Source of the DNA: Hyphomonadaceae bacterium
GTDB lineage: Bacteria; Pseudomonadota; Alphaproteobacteria; Caulobacterales; Aquidulcibacteraceae
Direction: 5' to 3'
Assembly: GCA_016791325.1 (NCBI GenBank)
Contig: JAEUMU010000133.1
Location: 1 to 6,303 of the forward strand
Length of the DNA stretch: 6,303 bases
Shown here: in pieces, positions 1-5,926 of the stretch
Layout of the letters: every line of letters begins with the position of its first letter
Numbering within the stretch: the stretch's first letter is position 1
Program-made: the position numbers and the translations under genes
Notes under the pieces: generated by a model
What the model was told of the DNA's origin: nothing
The model's database searches: none
Seen by the model: only the letters and a program-made list of their open reading frames with translations

Positions 1-969
1 CGCCTCATCGACGCTCAACACAGGCGACCAGATGAGTTGTTCGGAGTCGAGGCGTTCCGCCACCTCGCTCAGCGGCATCGAAGCAAACGCCGGATCGAGC
101 AAATCGACAAGCGCAGCGCCATTTTCGCGGCGGCCTTTGGCTTTGGCGAAACGCGGATCGTCGATGAGATGCTCAAGCCGAAGCGCGCGCGCCACTTTGG
201 GCCAGTCGCCTTCGCCCTGGCGCGTGAGCAGGCTGATCCAGCGTTCATCGCCGGTCTTGAAATAATTGATCAGCGGATTGGGCGTTTGGCGGCGCGGGCG
301 ATTGGACGCGATGCGCCCTCGCGTGTGCTGGATGGCGAAATCACTGGCGCCGACATAATGCGCCACGCGCAGCAGCGAGGCGTCGATCAAGCGGCCCCGC
401 CCGGTGGTGTTGCGTTCGTACACGGCCGCGAGCACGGCGGCGACGATCGCCAGCGAGGCGGTATGATCGCCGAAGGCGGTGCGCAGGCCGACAGGATCGC
501 CGCCCTTGGGGCGAAACATCGCCGCCAGGCCCGAGCGCGCCCAGAACGCCGCGGAATCCATGCCGGGGCGGTCAGCGTCGGGCCCTTCCAGGCCGTAGCC
601 GGTAAGCGTGGCGTAAATCAGCGCCGGATTGCGTGCGGAGAGCGCCGCATAATCGAGTCCCGAACGCGCCAGCCCGCCTGGGCGCACATTGGTGAGGAAG
701 ATGTCGGCCTGATCCGCCAGGCGCAGCAGCGCTTGGCGCCCCGCTTCCTGGGTGGTGTCGAGAATGACGCCGCGCTTGCCGCGATTGTCCATGTCGAAAA
801 CGGGGTTGATGCTCGACTCCACCCCCACGGAGGCGAAGAATTGCCGTATCGGATCGCCCCCCGGCGGCTCGATCTTCACCACCTGCGCGCCCCAATCGGC
901 CATGACGCCGCCCGCGCCGGGCGCGGCGATGTAGGTGGCGTATTCAACGATCTTCAGGCCCTTAAGCAT
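1..969 (-). CDS. CaiB/BaiF (class III) CoA-transferase family protein, 3'-truncated by window edge
   Basis: Enzymes of this family move a CoA group between carboxylic acids in the cytoplasm; the substrate cannot be told from sequence. The 323 visible residues start MLKGLKIVEYATYIAAPGAG and continue with ADWGAQVVKIEPPGGDP (about 24-40), the usual family N-terminus. The RPGMD-SAAFWARSGL stretch places the expected catalytic aspartate at D138. TGRGRLIDASLL (189-200) is the conserved segment after the glycine-rich region, and INYFKTGDERWI (234-245) begins the C-terminal portion. Full-length members are about 380-400 residues, so perhaps 60-80 are missing beyond position 1. The reading frame is unbroken. 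The start is supported by the family N-terminus beginning at residue 1 and a GGGAG ribosome-binding sequence at 984-980, 10 nt upstream. It is transcribed divergently from the DUF2336 gene. Formyl-CoA transferase, racemase (Amacr-like) and other CoA-transferase subtypes remain possible. Confidence 0.93.
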   Translation of the reverse strand, partial: MLKGLKIVEYATYIAAPGAGGVMADWGAQVVKIEPPGGDPIRQFFASVGVESSINPVFDMDNRGKRGVILDTTQEAGRQALLRLADQADIFLTNVRPGGLARSGLDYAALSARNPALIYATLTGYGLEGPDADRPGMDSAAFWARSGLAAMFRPKGGDPVGLRTAFGDHTASLAIVAAVLAAVYERNTTGRGRLIDASLLRVAHYVGASDFAIQHTRGRIASNRPRRQTPNPLINYFKTGDERWISLLTRQGEGDWPKVARALRLEHLIDDPRFAKAKGRRENGAALVDLLDPAFASMPLSEVAERLDSEQLIWSPVLSVDEA

Positions 970-1087
970 GCGGTTGTTTCTCCCGCGCAACACGCGATCA
1001 AGGCTTCATTAAGCCCTCGACGCGAAGGCTTGCGCTTCCCTGCGCGCTGGCGAGTCGGCGCGGTCGATGAAGCTTGAGAAGCGCCCC
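970..1087. promoter_or_regulatory. Divergent intergenic region between the CoA-transferase and DUF2336 genes
   Basis: The two genes point away from each other, so both promoters should lie here. No convincing -35/-10 pair is visible on either strand. AAGGCTT occurs twice, at 1000-1006 and 1025-1031, spaced 25 bp start to start. The first copy forms a short inverted repeat, GGCTT-CATT-AAGCC (1002-1015). These could be an operator or small hairpin, but the elements are short and may be chance. The role as a promoter region is inferred from gene orientation alone. Confidence 0.35.
1076..1081 (+). promoter_or_regulatory. Ribosome-binding site that favours the 1088 start of the DUF2336 gene
   Basis: GAGAAG lies 6 nt before the ATG at 1088. 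The upstream in-frame ATG at 1067 is preceded only by GAGTCGGCGCGGTCG, which has no good Shine-Dalgarno match. The shorter start is therefore preferred. A third in-frame ATG at 1103 cannot be excluded. Confidence 0.5.
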
Positions 1088-2230
1088 ATGCCTGTCGTCA
1101 CGATGCGCGCCTACCTCACCGATAGCGACATCCGCACCCTGATCAAGGGCCCCAACGACGAGGAGCGTGCGCACGCTGCGCACAAGATCTGCCGTTGTAT
1201 CGAGGAGGCGGAGCTTTCCCCAGAGGAACGTGCGCACGCCGAAAGCATCATTTCCATCATGGCCGAAGATGCGGCCGTGCTGGTGCGTCGCGCCTTGGCG
1301 GTTGCGTTGAAGCAATCGCCGAAGCTGCCGCGTGAGATCGCCGCGAAGCTGGCGCAGGATATCGATTCCATCGCCCTGCCGGTGATCATCAATTCGCCCG
1401 CGCTGACGGATGCCGACCTCATCGAAATCGTGCGCGCTTCACCGCCGGCGCGGCAAGTGGCGGTGGCAAGCCGTGAGAAGCTTTCTGTTCAGGTGACCGG
1501 GGCGATCGTCGAGTTCGGAGCGGCGCCTGCGGTTGAGCGCGCGCTGGCCAACGATAACGCCGCGTTCGACACCGCCGGGCTCAACACCGCGCTGGAGCGC
1601 TTCGGCGACCTCTCCAGCGTCACCAGCGCGATGGTGCGCCGCGCCGTGCTGCCGGTGGCGATCACAGAAAAGCTGGTCTCGCTGGTGACGGGCGAATTGT
1701 TTGATCACCTGGTGAACAACCACGAACTGCCGCCACAGATCGCGATTGACCTAGCCGTGGGTGCGCGCGAACGCGCCACGCTGGATATCGTTGAGCAGGC
1801 CGTGCGCCAAAACGATCTCGGCCGGTTCATTCAGCAACTTAATCTCAACGGCCGGCTGACGCCTTCGTTGCTTATGCGTGGGCTTTGCCTGGGGCACATC
1901 GATTTCGTTGAGCATGCTATGGCGGAACTGGCCGGCATGTCGCACCAGCGCATGTGGCTTTTGATTCACGATAGCGGACCGTTGGGCTTGAAGGCGGCGT
2001 TTGACCGCGCCGGGCTGCCGCCGCGGCTTTATCCATCCTTCCGCGCCGCGGTGGAGGTCTATCACTCCATCGAGCGTGAAGGCGCGGCCGCTGAGCGCAT
2101 GGTGTTTCGCAAGCGCATGCTGGAACGCACGCTGACGCTATTCCAATCGATTCCGAAGGACGATCTGGATTATCTGCTCGAGAAGCTGGACGCGTCCGGC
2201 CTTTCCGCAACGCGCACAGCCGCGCTCTAG
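1088..2230 (+). CDS. DUF2336 domain-containing protein
   Basis: This is a 380-residue cytoplasmic protein with no signal peptide or membrane segment, so it is probably soluble. It resembles the DUF2336 family, an alphaproteobacterial group of helical HEAT-like repeat proteins with no settled biochemical role. Repeated amphipathic helices carry the family pattern: AVLVRRALAVAL (about residues 63-74 from this start), AAKLAQDIDSIALPVIINSPALTDADLIEI in two short helices (about 85-114), and a following repeat containing REKLSVQVTGAIVEFG (129-144). Further on, LPPQIAIDLAVGARERATLDIVEQ and LTPSLLMRGLCLGHIDFVEHA continue the helical repeats to the C-terminus. No catalytic motif is visible. Such folds usually act as protein-binding scaffolds, but that is inference. 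The start at 1088 is chosen on its ribosome-binding site; 1067 would add seven residues. The gene ends tail to tail with the degenerate EAL gene, and the stop codons overlap. Confidence 0.85.
   Translation: MPVVTMRAYLTDSDIRTLIKGPNDEERAHAAHKICRCIEEAELSPEERAHAESIISIMAEDAAVLVRRALAVALKQSPKLPREIAAKLAQDIDSIALPVIINSPALTDADLIEIVRASPPARQVAVASREKLSVQVTGAIVEFGAAPAVERALANDNAAFDTAGLNTALERFGDLSSVTSAMVRRAVLPVAITEKLVSLVTGELFDHLVNNHELPPQIAIDLAVGARERATLDIVEQAVRQNDLGRFIQQLNLNGRLTPSLLMRGLCLGHIDFVEHAMAELAGMSHQRMWLLIHDSGPLGLKAAFDRAGLPPRLYPSFRAAVEVYHSIEREGAAAERMVFRKRMLERTLTLFQSIPKDDLDYLLEKLDASGLSATRTAAL
2227..2230. other. Overlapping stop codons of two convergent genes (CTAG)
   Basis: The palindrome CTAG contains the TAG stop of the plus-strand DUF2336 gene (2228-2230) and, on the other strand, the TAG stop of the EAL-like gene (2229-2227). 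There is no space for a terminator between the genes, so at least one transcript must run into the other gene. A 10-bp palindrome, AAGCCGGCTT, follows at 2234-2243 inside the EAL-like gene; it has no T-run, so it is not a standard intrinsic terminator. Confidence 0.9.
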
Positions 2231-2889
2231 CGCAAGCCGGCTTCCGCGAAGGGGCCGCCGCCGCGGTCAAATCCCGCCATGGCGAGCATGCGCGCTTGCG
2301 CGGCGGTGCGCACCTTCGCGGCGGTGACGATAAGGCCCGCGCCCTTGGCCGCGAGAAGGCGTCGCCCCAACGGTGAGCGATCGCCGCCTTCCAACGCCAG
2401 GAACGGGTCCGCGCTCTCCGGCGCCTCTACTACAACTTCGGAATAGAGCGTCCGCGCACGCGCGCCGAACGGCAGCGGGCATTCAGGATCGCCGCGCAGA
2501 ACGATGTTCCAGCCGCGCGCGCGCAGGGCCTCGGCCAGCGCCGGCCCATGATCCACCAACTGGCGCTCGCACAGCTCAAACGAGAGCTGGCGGCGCGTGC
2601 AGCCGGCTTCGATGGCGGCCTCGCTCAGCAATTCGGCCTCCAGTTTGGCGCTATCGTCCGGCAAGGCCAGCACGAGCTGGGCGAACGTGGCGCCGCGCTC
2701 CAGCCAGGTCATGCGCGCGGCGCGCAGCAGGCGGGCGAGGTTGGTGAAGGCGAACGCGGCCGGCGTTTCCGTGCGCGGACGCACGACGCCGGCGCAAAGC
2801 GCGCCGACGCGCAGATCGACACGCGCGCCGATCGCGAAAGCGAGCGGCTCCGGCTCCTGGCCGGGACGACGGAAAGGCACCACGTTCAT
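2227..2889 (-). CDS. Degenerate EAL-domain protein, predicted catalytically inactive
   Basis: The 220-residue protein follows the layout of an EAL (cyclic-di-GMP phosphodiesterase) domain but lacks its catalytic signatures. The N-terminal third (about 18-95) corresponds to the EAL start through the helices before the central strand. SFELCERQLVDHGPALAEAL (103-122) matches the family 'LEITE...' segment. LRGDPE (131-136) sits where DDFG should be, SEVVVEAP (150-157) where the 'KID' strand should be, and IVTAAKVRTAAQARML (187-202) where 'VVAEGVETEEQL' should be. The metal-binding acidic residues of DDFG and the Glu of AEGVE are therefore absent, and no E-A-L triplet is seen. Phosphodiesterase activity is unlikely; a nucleotide sensor or protein-interaction role is possible but inferred. 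No GGDEF or sensor domain is attached. It is the third gene after NAD kinase and Hpt on the same strand. The start follows a GGAG site; an in-frame ATG at 2913 would add eight residues. Confidence 0.72.
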   Translation of the reverse strand: MNVVPFRRPGQEPEPLAFAIGARVDLRVGALCAGVVRPRTETPAAFAFTNLARLLRAARMTWLERGATFAQLVLALPDDSAKLEAELLSEAAIEAGCTRRQLSFELCERQLVDHGPALAEALRARGWNIVLRGDPECPLPFGARARTLYSEVVVEAPESADPFLALEGGDRSPLGRRLLAAKGAGLIVTAAKVRTAAQARMLAMAGFDRGGGPFAEAGLR

Positions 2890-2899
2890 AAGCAGACCG

Positions 2900-2903
2900 C
2901 TCC
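2900..2903 (-). promoter_or_regulatory. Ribosome-binding site supporting the 2889 start of the EAL-like gene
   Basis: Read on the minus strand, GGAG lies 10 nt before the ATG at 2889, in the context GTGGAGCGGTCTGCTT. The in-frame ATG at 2913 has only CCGTTTCTTAACCGCATCC upstream, with no Shine-Dalgarno-like run. The shorter protein, starting MNVVPFRR, is therefore preferred. Confidence 0.45.
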
Positions 2904-2965
2904 ACCATGGCATGGATGCGGTTAAGAAACGGGCGGGTCGTCAGAGTGAAGGACGCTTTAACGGC

Positions 2966-3460
2966 TCAACGCGGGGCCACGCCAAGGCGCTCGACCTGGG
3001 CGGCGAGTGTCTGCGAGAGCGCGCGGCCAATCGGGTGCTCGCCGGTTTGGATTTTGTCGCGGGCGATGGCGCGGAGGGCGTCCACATGGGCCGCCACCAA
3101 GCCCGGCGCTTGCTGGGCGGCGCGCTTGCCAGAATCCGTTTCAATGAGCCGGCAGAGCGAAGCGGCGATTTCAGTCACCAGCGGGTAGCCGTAGCTGCCG
3201 CCCATGCCTTTGAGTTCATGCGCCACGCCCCACAATTCGTTCAGCGCCGGATTCGACCAAGCGGCCTCTTCAGCGGCCTGGCGGGCGTTCTGCAAGCGCA
3301 AAATGTCGGCATCCAGCCATTGCTGGAATGAGGCGCTCATGGCCGAGAGCGTCTGATCGGCTCGCGCCACCGCGTCACTGTCGAACACGGGCTGACGCAG
3401 ATCGAGAAAGCGCGCGCCGTGTTCGCGTGGATCGATGAATTGGGCTTTGGCCTTGCTCAT
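2966..3460 (-). CDS. Stand-alone Hpt (histidine phosphotransfer) domain protein
   Basis: Hpt proteins relay a phosphoryl group between receiver domains in multistep phosphorelays, in the cytoplasm. This 164-residue protein contains AHELKGMGGSYGYPLVTEIA (80-99). That is the Hpt signature HxxKGxxG, with H81 as the predicted phospho-accepting histidine and the usual glycine-rich turn and helix after it. The Hpt bundle probably spans about 45-150. The first 40 residues (IDPREHGARFLDLRQP) are an extension of unknown role. There is no kinase, receiver or membrane segment. The ATG at 3460 is chosen because the open frame upstream of it only overlaps the NAD kinase gene in another frame and gives low-complexity Arg/Pro/Ser sequence. 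The ribosome-binding site is weak (CACCTTTGCCGCCC before the ATG). It lies 55 bp after NAD kinase and 76 bp before the EAL-like gene. The partners are not in the window. Confidence 0.83.
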   Translation of the reverse strand: MSKAKAQFIDPREHGARFLDLRQPVFDSDAVARADQTLSAMSASFQQWLDADILRLQNARQAAEEAAWSNPALNELWGVAHELKGMGGSYGYPLVTEIAASLCRLIETDSGKRAAQQAPGLVAAHVDALRAIARDKIQTGEHPIGRALSQTLAAQVERLGVAPR

Positions 3461-3515
3461 GGGCGGCAAAGGTGCGCCCGGAGGGTGAATAGAGCGTTGA
3501 CGATGGTGGGAACGG

Positions 3516-4274
3516 TCACACGTTGAACTGTTCGCGCAGGATGCGCTCGTCCAGCGCGTGGCCGCGGTCGAATAGCATAGAGAGCGCCGCCCCAGCGTCT
3601 TCGCGGACCTCGACCGCGAGCACATTACGCGTTTCGTGATTGTCAGCTGATGCGCTGACCGGGCGGCGTTCTGCCTCGAGCACCTCGATGCGCACATGGG
3701 CGGTATGCGGCAGCAACGCGCCGCGCCATCGGCGCGGCCGGAAGGCGCTGATTGGCGTAAGGGCGAGCAGCCGTGCGTTGATCGGCAGGATCGGGCCGTG
3801 GGCGGAGTAATTGTAGGCGGTGGAGCCCGCGGGCGTCGCCACCATGACGCCATCGCACTGAAGTTCAGGCATGCGCTCGGCGCCGTCGATCAGGATGCGC
3901 AGGCGCGCGGTTTGCGCCGTTTGGCGCAGCAGTGAGACCTCATTGAAGGCGCGCTCCGTGACGGTTTCACCAGTCAAGGTCTGGCAGAGGGCGACGAGTG
4001 GGCGGATGCGGACCGGCTCGGCCTTCTCCAGCCGTTCGACCAGATTTTCCTCCGCATAGTCATTCATCAAGAAGCCGACTGTGCCGCGATGCATGCCATA
4101 GACGGGCTTCTTGTCCTTGAGTCGCCGCCGCAGCGTCTCCAGCATGTGCCCGTCCCCGCCGAGGGCGACGATAACGTCGGCCTGCGTTTCGCCCGCCTCG
4201 CCATAGGCATGGCGCAGGCGGCGCATGGCGTCCTGGGCCTCAGGGCGCGCGCTCGCGGTAAAGGCGATCTTCAT
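3516..4274 (-). CDS. nadK: NAD kinase
   Basis: NAD kinase phosphorylates NAD+ to NADP+ with ATP (or polyphosphate in some members), setting the cytoplasmic NADP(H) pool. The 252-residue protein is of normal length for the compact alphaproteobacterial type. The motifs are in order: [13 protein letters not shown] (37-49), with the GGDG motif and catalytic D41; [11 protein letters not shown] (61-71); NEVSLLR (111-117), the short NE motif; and [20 protein letters not shown] (141-160), the conserved NAD-binding segment. [17 protein letters not shown] (173-189) and VSASAD (206-211) complete the C-terminal domain. His62 stands where many members have Asn (G-x-N-x-G-x-x-G-F-L). The start is the ATG at 4274, consistent with the short N-terminal strand MKIAFTAS; only a weak AAGG lies upstream. 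It is the first gene of a probable operon with hpt and the EAL-like gene. The older symbol is ppnK. Confidence 0.95.
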   Translation of the reverse strand: MKIAFTASARPEAQDAMRRLRHAYGEAGETQADVIVALGGDGHMLETLRRRLKDKKPVYGMHRGTVGFLMNDYAEENLVERLEKAEPVRIRPLVALCQTLTGETVTERAFNEVSLLRQTAQTARLRILIDGAERMPELQCDGVMVATPAGSTAYNYSAHGPILPINARLLALTPISAFRPRRWRGALLPHTAHVRIEVLEAERRPVSASADNHETRNVLAVEVREDAGAALSMLFDRGHALDERILREQFNV

Positions 4275-4343
4275 GCGGACTTTTGCCTTATGGCCGGCGA
4301 GGGATTAGACATAACTATCATAGCCGTGAGCGGAGCGCGAACG
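4275..4343. promoter_or_regulatory. Divergent intergenic region between nadK and the aldolase-family gene
   Basis: These 69 bp separate two head-to-head genes and must hold the 5' signals of both. The patch TTAGACATAACTATCAT (4305-4321) is clearly richer in A and T than its surroundings. It offers TATCAT on the plus strand (4316-4321) and TATGAT on the minus strand (4322-4317) as -10-like hexamers. No good -35 stands at the right distance for either, so specific promoters are not called. GGAG at 4332-4335 is the ribosome-binding site of the plus-strand gene, 8 nt from its ATG. Confidence 0.4.
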
Positions 4344-5108
4344 ATGGCCGATGATGTAGGCGCTTCCCTTAAGGGAAGAGTAAGCAGCGAGGAATGGCAG
4401 GCGCGCGTGGATTTGGCCGCGCTTTACCGGCTGGTGGCGCTGCATGGCTGGGACGACATGATTTTCACGCACATTTCGATGCGTGTGCCCGGGCCGGAGC
4501 ATCACTTCCTGATCAATCCCTATGGGATGTTCTTTGAAGAGATCACGGCGTCTTCGCTGGTGAAGGTCGATCTGGACGGGTCGATCGTCGCGCCGACGCC
4601 GCATTATATCAATCCGGCGGGCTTCACGATCCATTCCGCCATTCACGCCGCCCGCGAAGACGCGCTGTGTGTCATCCATCTGCACACGGATGCGGGGGTT
4701 GGCGTATCGGCGCAGAAGGATGGGCTTTTGCCCGTTTCGCAGAACGCGTTGCTGGTGCTGCCGAACCTCGCTTATCACGACTACGAAGGGGTCGCGCTCA
4801 ATCTGGATGAGCGCGAGCGCCTAGTGAAAGACCTCGGCGACAAGAAACTTATGCTGCTGCGAAATCACGGCACGCTGTCGGTTGGCTACAACGCGGCGGA
4901 CGCTTTCGTCGGCATCTTCTTTCTGGAGCGCGCCTGCGCGCAGCAAGTGCATGCGATCGCCGGCGGGCGCGACAAGGTGCTGATCGCGCCGGAAGCGGCG
5001 CAGCAGGAGACCGTCGGGCAGAGCAAAGGGCTCGGCATGGTTTCGGGGCTCGCCTGGCCGGGCCTGCTGCGCAAGCTCGACCGTCATCTGCCAGGGTATG
5101 ACGCCTAG
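4344..5108 (+). CDS. Class II aldolase/adducin-family protein
   Basis: The family includes zinc-dependent aldolases and epimerases of sugar phosphates (FucA, AraD) and non-enzymatic adducin-like members. The 254-residue protein has GWDDMIFTHISMRVPG (35-50), FLINPYGMFFEEITASSLVK (55-74), a histidine pair in VIHLHTDAG (110-118) and LLRNHGTLSVG (171-181). H112, H114 and H175 match the zinc ligands His92, His94 and His155 of E. coli FucA at a constant offset of 20. FucA's catalytic Glu73 corresponds to G93 (NPAGFTIHSAI), so classic aldolase chemistry is doubtful. The fold and metal site appear intact; the substrate is unknown. The ATG at 4344 is chosen because GGAG lies 8 nt upstream and SEEEW...RVDLAALYRLV-type sequence follows shortly, as in relatives; the frame is open further upstream only as a shadow of nadK. 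It is divergent from nadK. Confidence 0.88.
   Translation: MADDVGASLKGRVSSEEWQARVDLAALYRLVALHGWDDMIFTHISMRVPGPEHHFLINPYGMFFEEITASSLVKVDLDGSIVAPTPHYINPAGFTIHSAIHAAREDALCVIHLHTDAGVGVSAQKDGLLPVSQNALLVLPNLAYHDYEGVALNLDERERLVKDLGDKKLMLLRNHGTLSVGYNAADAFVGIFFLERACAQQVHAIAGGRDKVLIAPEAAQQETVGQSKGLGMVSGLAWPGLLRKLDRHLPGYDA
4363..4378. repeat. Perfect 16-bp palindrome inside the 5' end of the aldolase-family gene
   Basis: CTTCCCTTAAGGGAAG equals its own reverse complement with no mismatch. It begins 19 nt after the A of the start codon and spans codons 7-12 (ASLKGR region). In mRNA it would form a 6-bp stem with a UUAA loop. It could be a binding site for a dimeric regulator of the divergent nadK/aldolase promoter region, or a structure that affects early translation. 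It may also be chance in a window of this size. Confidence 0.6.
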
Positions 5109-5177
5109 CGCGCGCCGCTTGGATTATCGTTCCGGTTGTGCAACAAGATTAGCTCGCGGCAGGGGCGAGCGCGGGGC

Positions 5178-5855
5178 ATGCGACGCACGCTGATTGGAGT
5201 GGGATTGGCGGCGGCGTTCGCGGCTCCAGAGGCGCACGCCGGCGCCTGGGTCGCGCCCACTGATGGGCAGGCGATCTGGAACGTCGCAGCAGGGGAGCGC
5301 GAAAGCGGCCCTTTTCAAGAAGCGTCCGCCTATCTGGAGGCGCCCGTCGCCGCTTATGGCGTGTCGGTTATCTTTGCGCCCTGGGTGGAATTCAGTGGCG
5401 GCGACTGGCGCACCGAAGCAGTGGCTGGCGTGAAGCGCGTCATTGGCCAAGGCGATTGGGGCGCGGTGGCGGTGCAAGGGGGCGCTTATTGGCAATCGGC
5501 GCCCCCGGTAGGCTGCGGTGAAGGCGGCTTGGAGGCGCGGGCGCTGGGCGGGGCCTCCATTTCCAGCGATGTGTTTGTGAATGTGGAGGCCGCGGCGCGG
5601 GCGCTGGACGGGGGCTGCACGCGCGTCCGGCTGGATCTCACTGCCGGGGTGCGCCGGGGGCGCGATTGGATGGGGCTGGCGCAAGTGTTCTATGATGCGC
5701 CGCGCGATGAGGAAGACACCCTCAAAGCCCAACTCTCGCTGACACGCTTTACCGCCGCTGGTCGCGGTTTTCAGTTCGGGCTGCGTGTTCGCCTTGACGG
5801 GGACGATTTGGAGCCCGCCCTAGTAGTTGGATATTGGACGTCCGGCTGGCGTTAA
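5178..5855 (+). CDS. Exported protein of unknown family, probably envelope-associated
   Basis: I do not recognise the family. The 225-residue product starts with a clear Sec signal peptide: MRRT, a hydrophobic core LIGVGLAAAFAA and a probable cleavage site AHA|GAW after residue 21. The mature part is rich in Gly, Ala, Trp and Tyr. It has many short alternating hydrophobic stretches (VFVNVEAAARAL, VRLDLTAGVRR, WMGLAQVFYDA, LKAQLSLTRF, FQFGLRVRL, EPALVVGYW), as in small outer-membrane beta-barrels, and ends aromatic-rich (YWTSGWR). Two cysteines, C113 and C147, could form a disulphide in the periplasm. The ATG at 5178 is chosen because the signal peptide begins there; the frame extends to a TTG at 5136, which would put 14 polar residues in front. 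The ribosome-binding site is weak (AGGGGCGAG, 5161-5169). It lies 69 bp after the aldolase-family gene and 71 bp before the efflux adaptor, on the same strand. The barrel fold is inferred. Confidence 0.7.
   Translation: MRRTLIGVGLAAAFAAPEAHAGAWVAPTDGQAIWNVAAGERESGPFQEASAYLEAPVAAYGVSVIFAPWVEFSGGDWRTEAVAGVKRVIGQGDWGAVAVQGGAYWQSAPPVGCGEGGLEARALGGASISSDVFVNVEAAARALDGGCTRVRLDLTAGVRRGRDWMGLAQVFYDAPRDEEDTLKAQLSLTRFTAAGRGFQFGLRVRLDGDDLEPALVVGYWTSGWR
5534..5607 (+). repeat. 14-nt direct repeat inside the exported-protein gene
   Basis: GGCGCGGGCGCTGG occurs at 5534-5547 and again at 5594-5607, exactly 60 bp (20 codons) apart and in the same frame. It encodes EARALGG and AARALDG. It may reflect a duplicated strand unit or simply similar codon choices in a GC-rich gene. 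Confidence 0.4.
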
Positions 5856-5926
5856 AGACTGACAGGGCTTCCAATTTCGCCACGCGCGACACACATCCGC
5901 AACGCATAGGGGATATAGGACCACGC

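Noticed and set aside
902..930. A GC-rich near-palindrome at the start of the CoA-transferase gene
   Set aside because: It encodes the conserved APGAGGVM segment in Gly/Ala GC-rich codons, and the symmetry is imperfect.
37..1077. A 346-codon open frame on the plus strand opposite the CoA-transferase
   Set aside because: It lies antisense to a gene with clear family motifs. Its Arg/Ala/Gly-rich product resembles no family I know; long antisense frames are expected in GC-rich DNA.
2548..3331. Plus-strand frames across the EAL-like and Hpt genes
   Set aside because: Their products are low-complexity Ala/Arg/Ser sequence, while the minus strand holds recognisable Hpt and EAL-like proteins over the same bases.
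3720..3738. An 8-bp stem with a 3-nt loop (GCCGCGCC-ATC-GGCGCGGC)
   Set aside because: It lies inside nadK over the conserved RPRRWRGA segment, so coding constraint and GC-rich Arg codons explain it. There is no T-run for a terminator.
3461..3853. An upstream extension of the Hpt reading frame into the NAD kinase gene
   Set aside because: The extension gives Arg/Ser/Pro-rich low-complexity sequence and overlaps nadK in another frame. The Hpt protein begins sensibly at 3460.
4089..4343. An upstream extension of the aldolase-family frame
   Set aside because: It runs antisense through the start of nadK and has no family similarity. The ATG at 4344 has a GGAG site and fits the family N-terminus.
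5124..5732. A 202-codon minus-strand frame opposite the exported-protein gene
   Set aside because: The plus-strand frame has a proper signal peptide and a coherent protein; the antisense product is His/Arg/Pro-rich without recognisable motifs.
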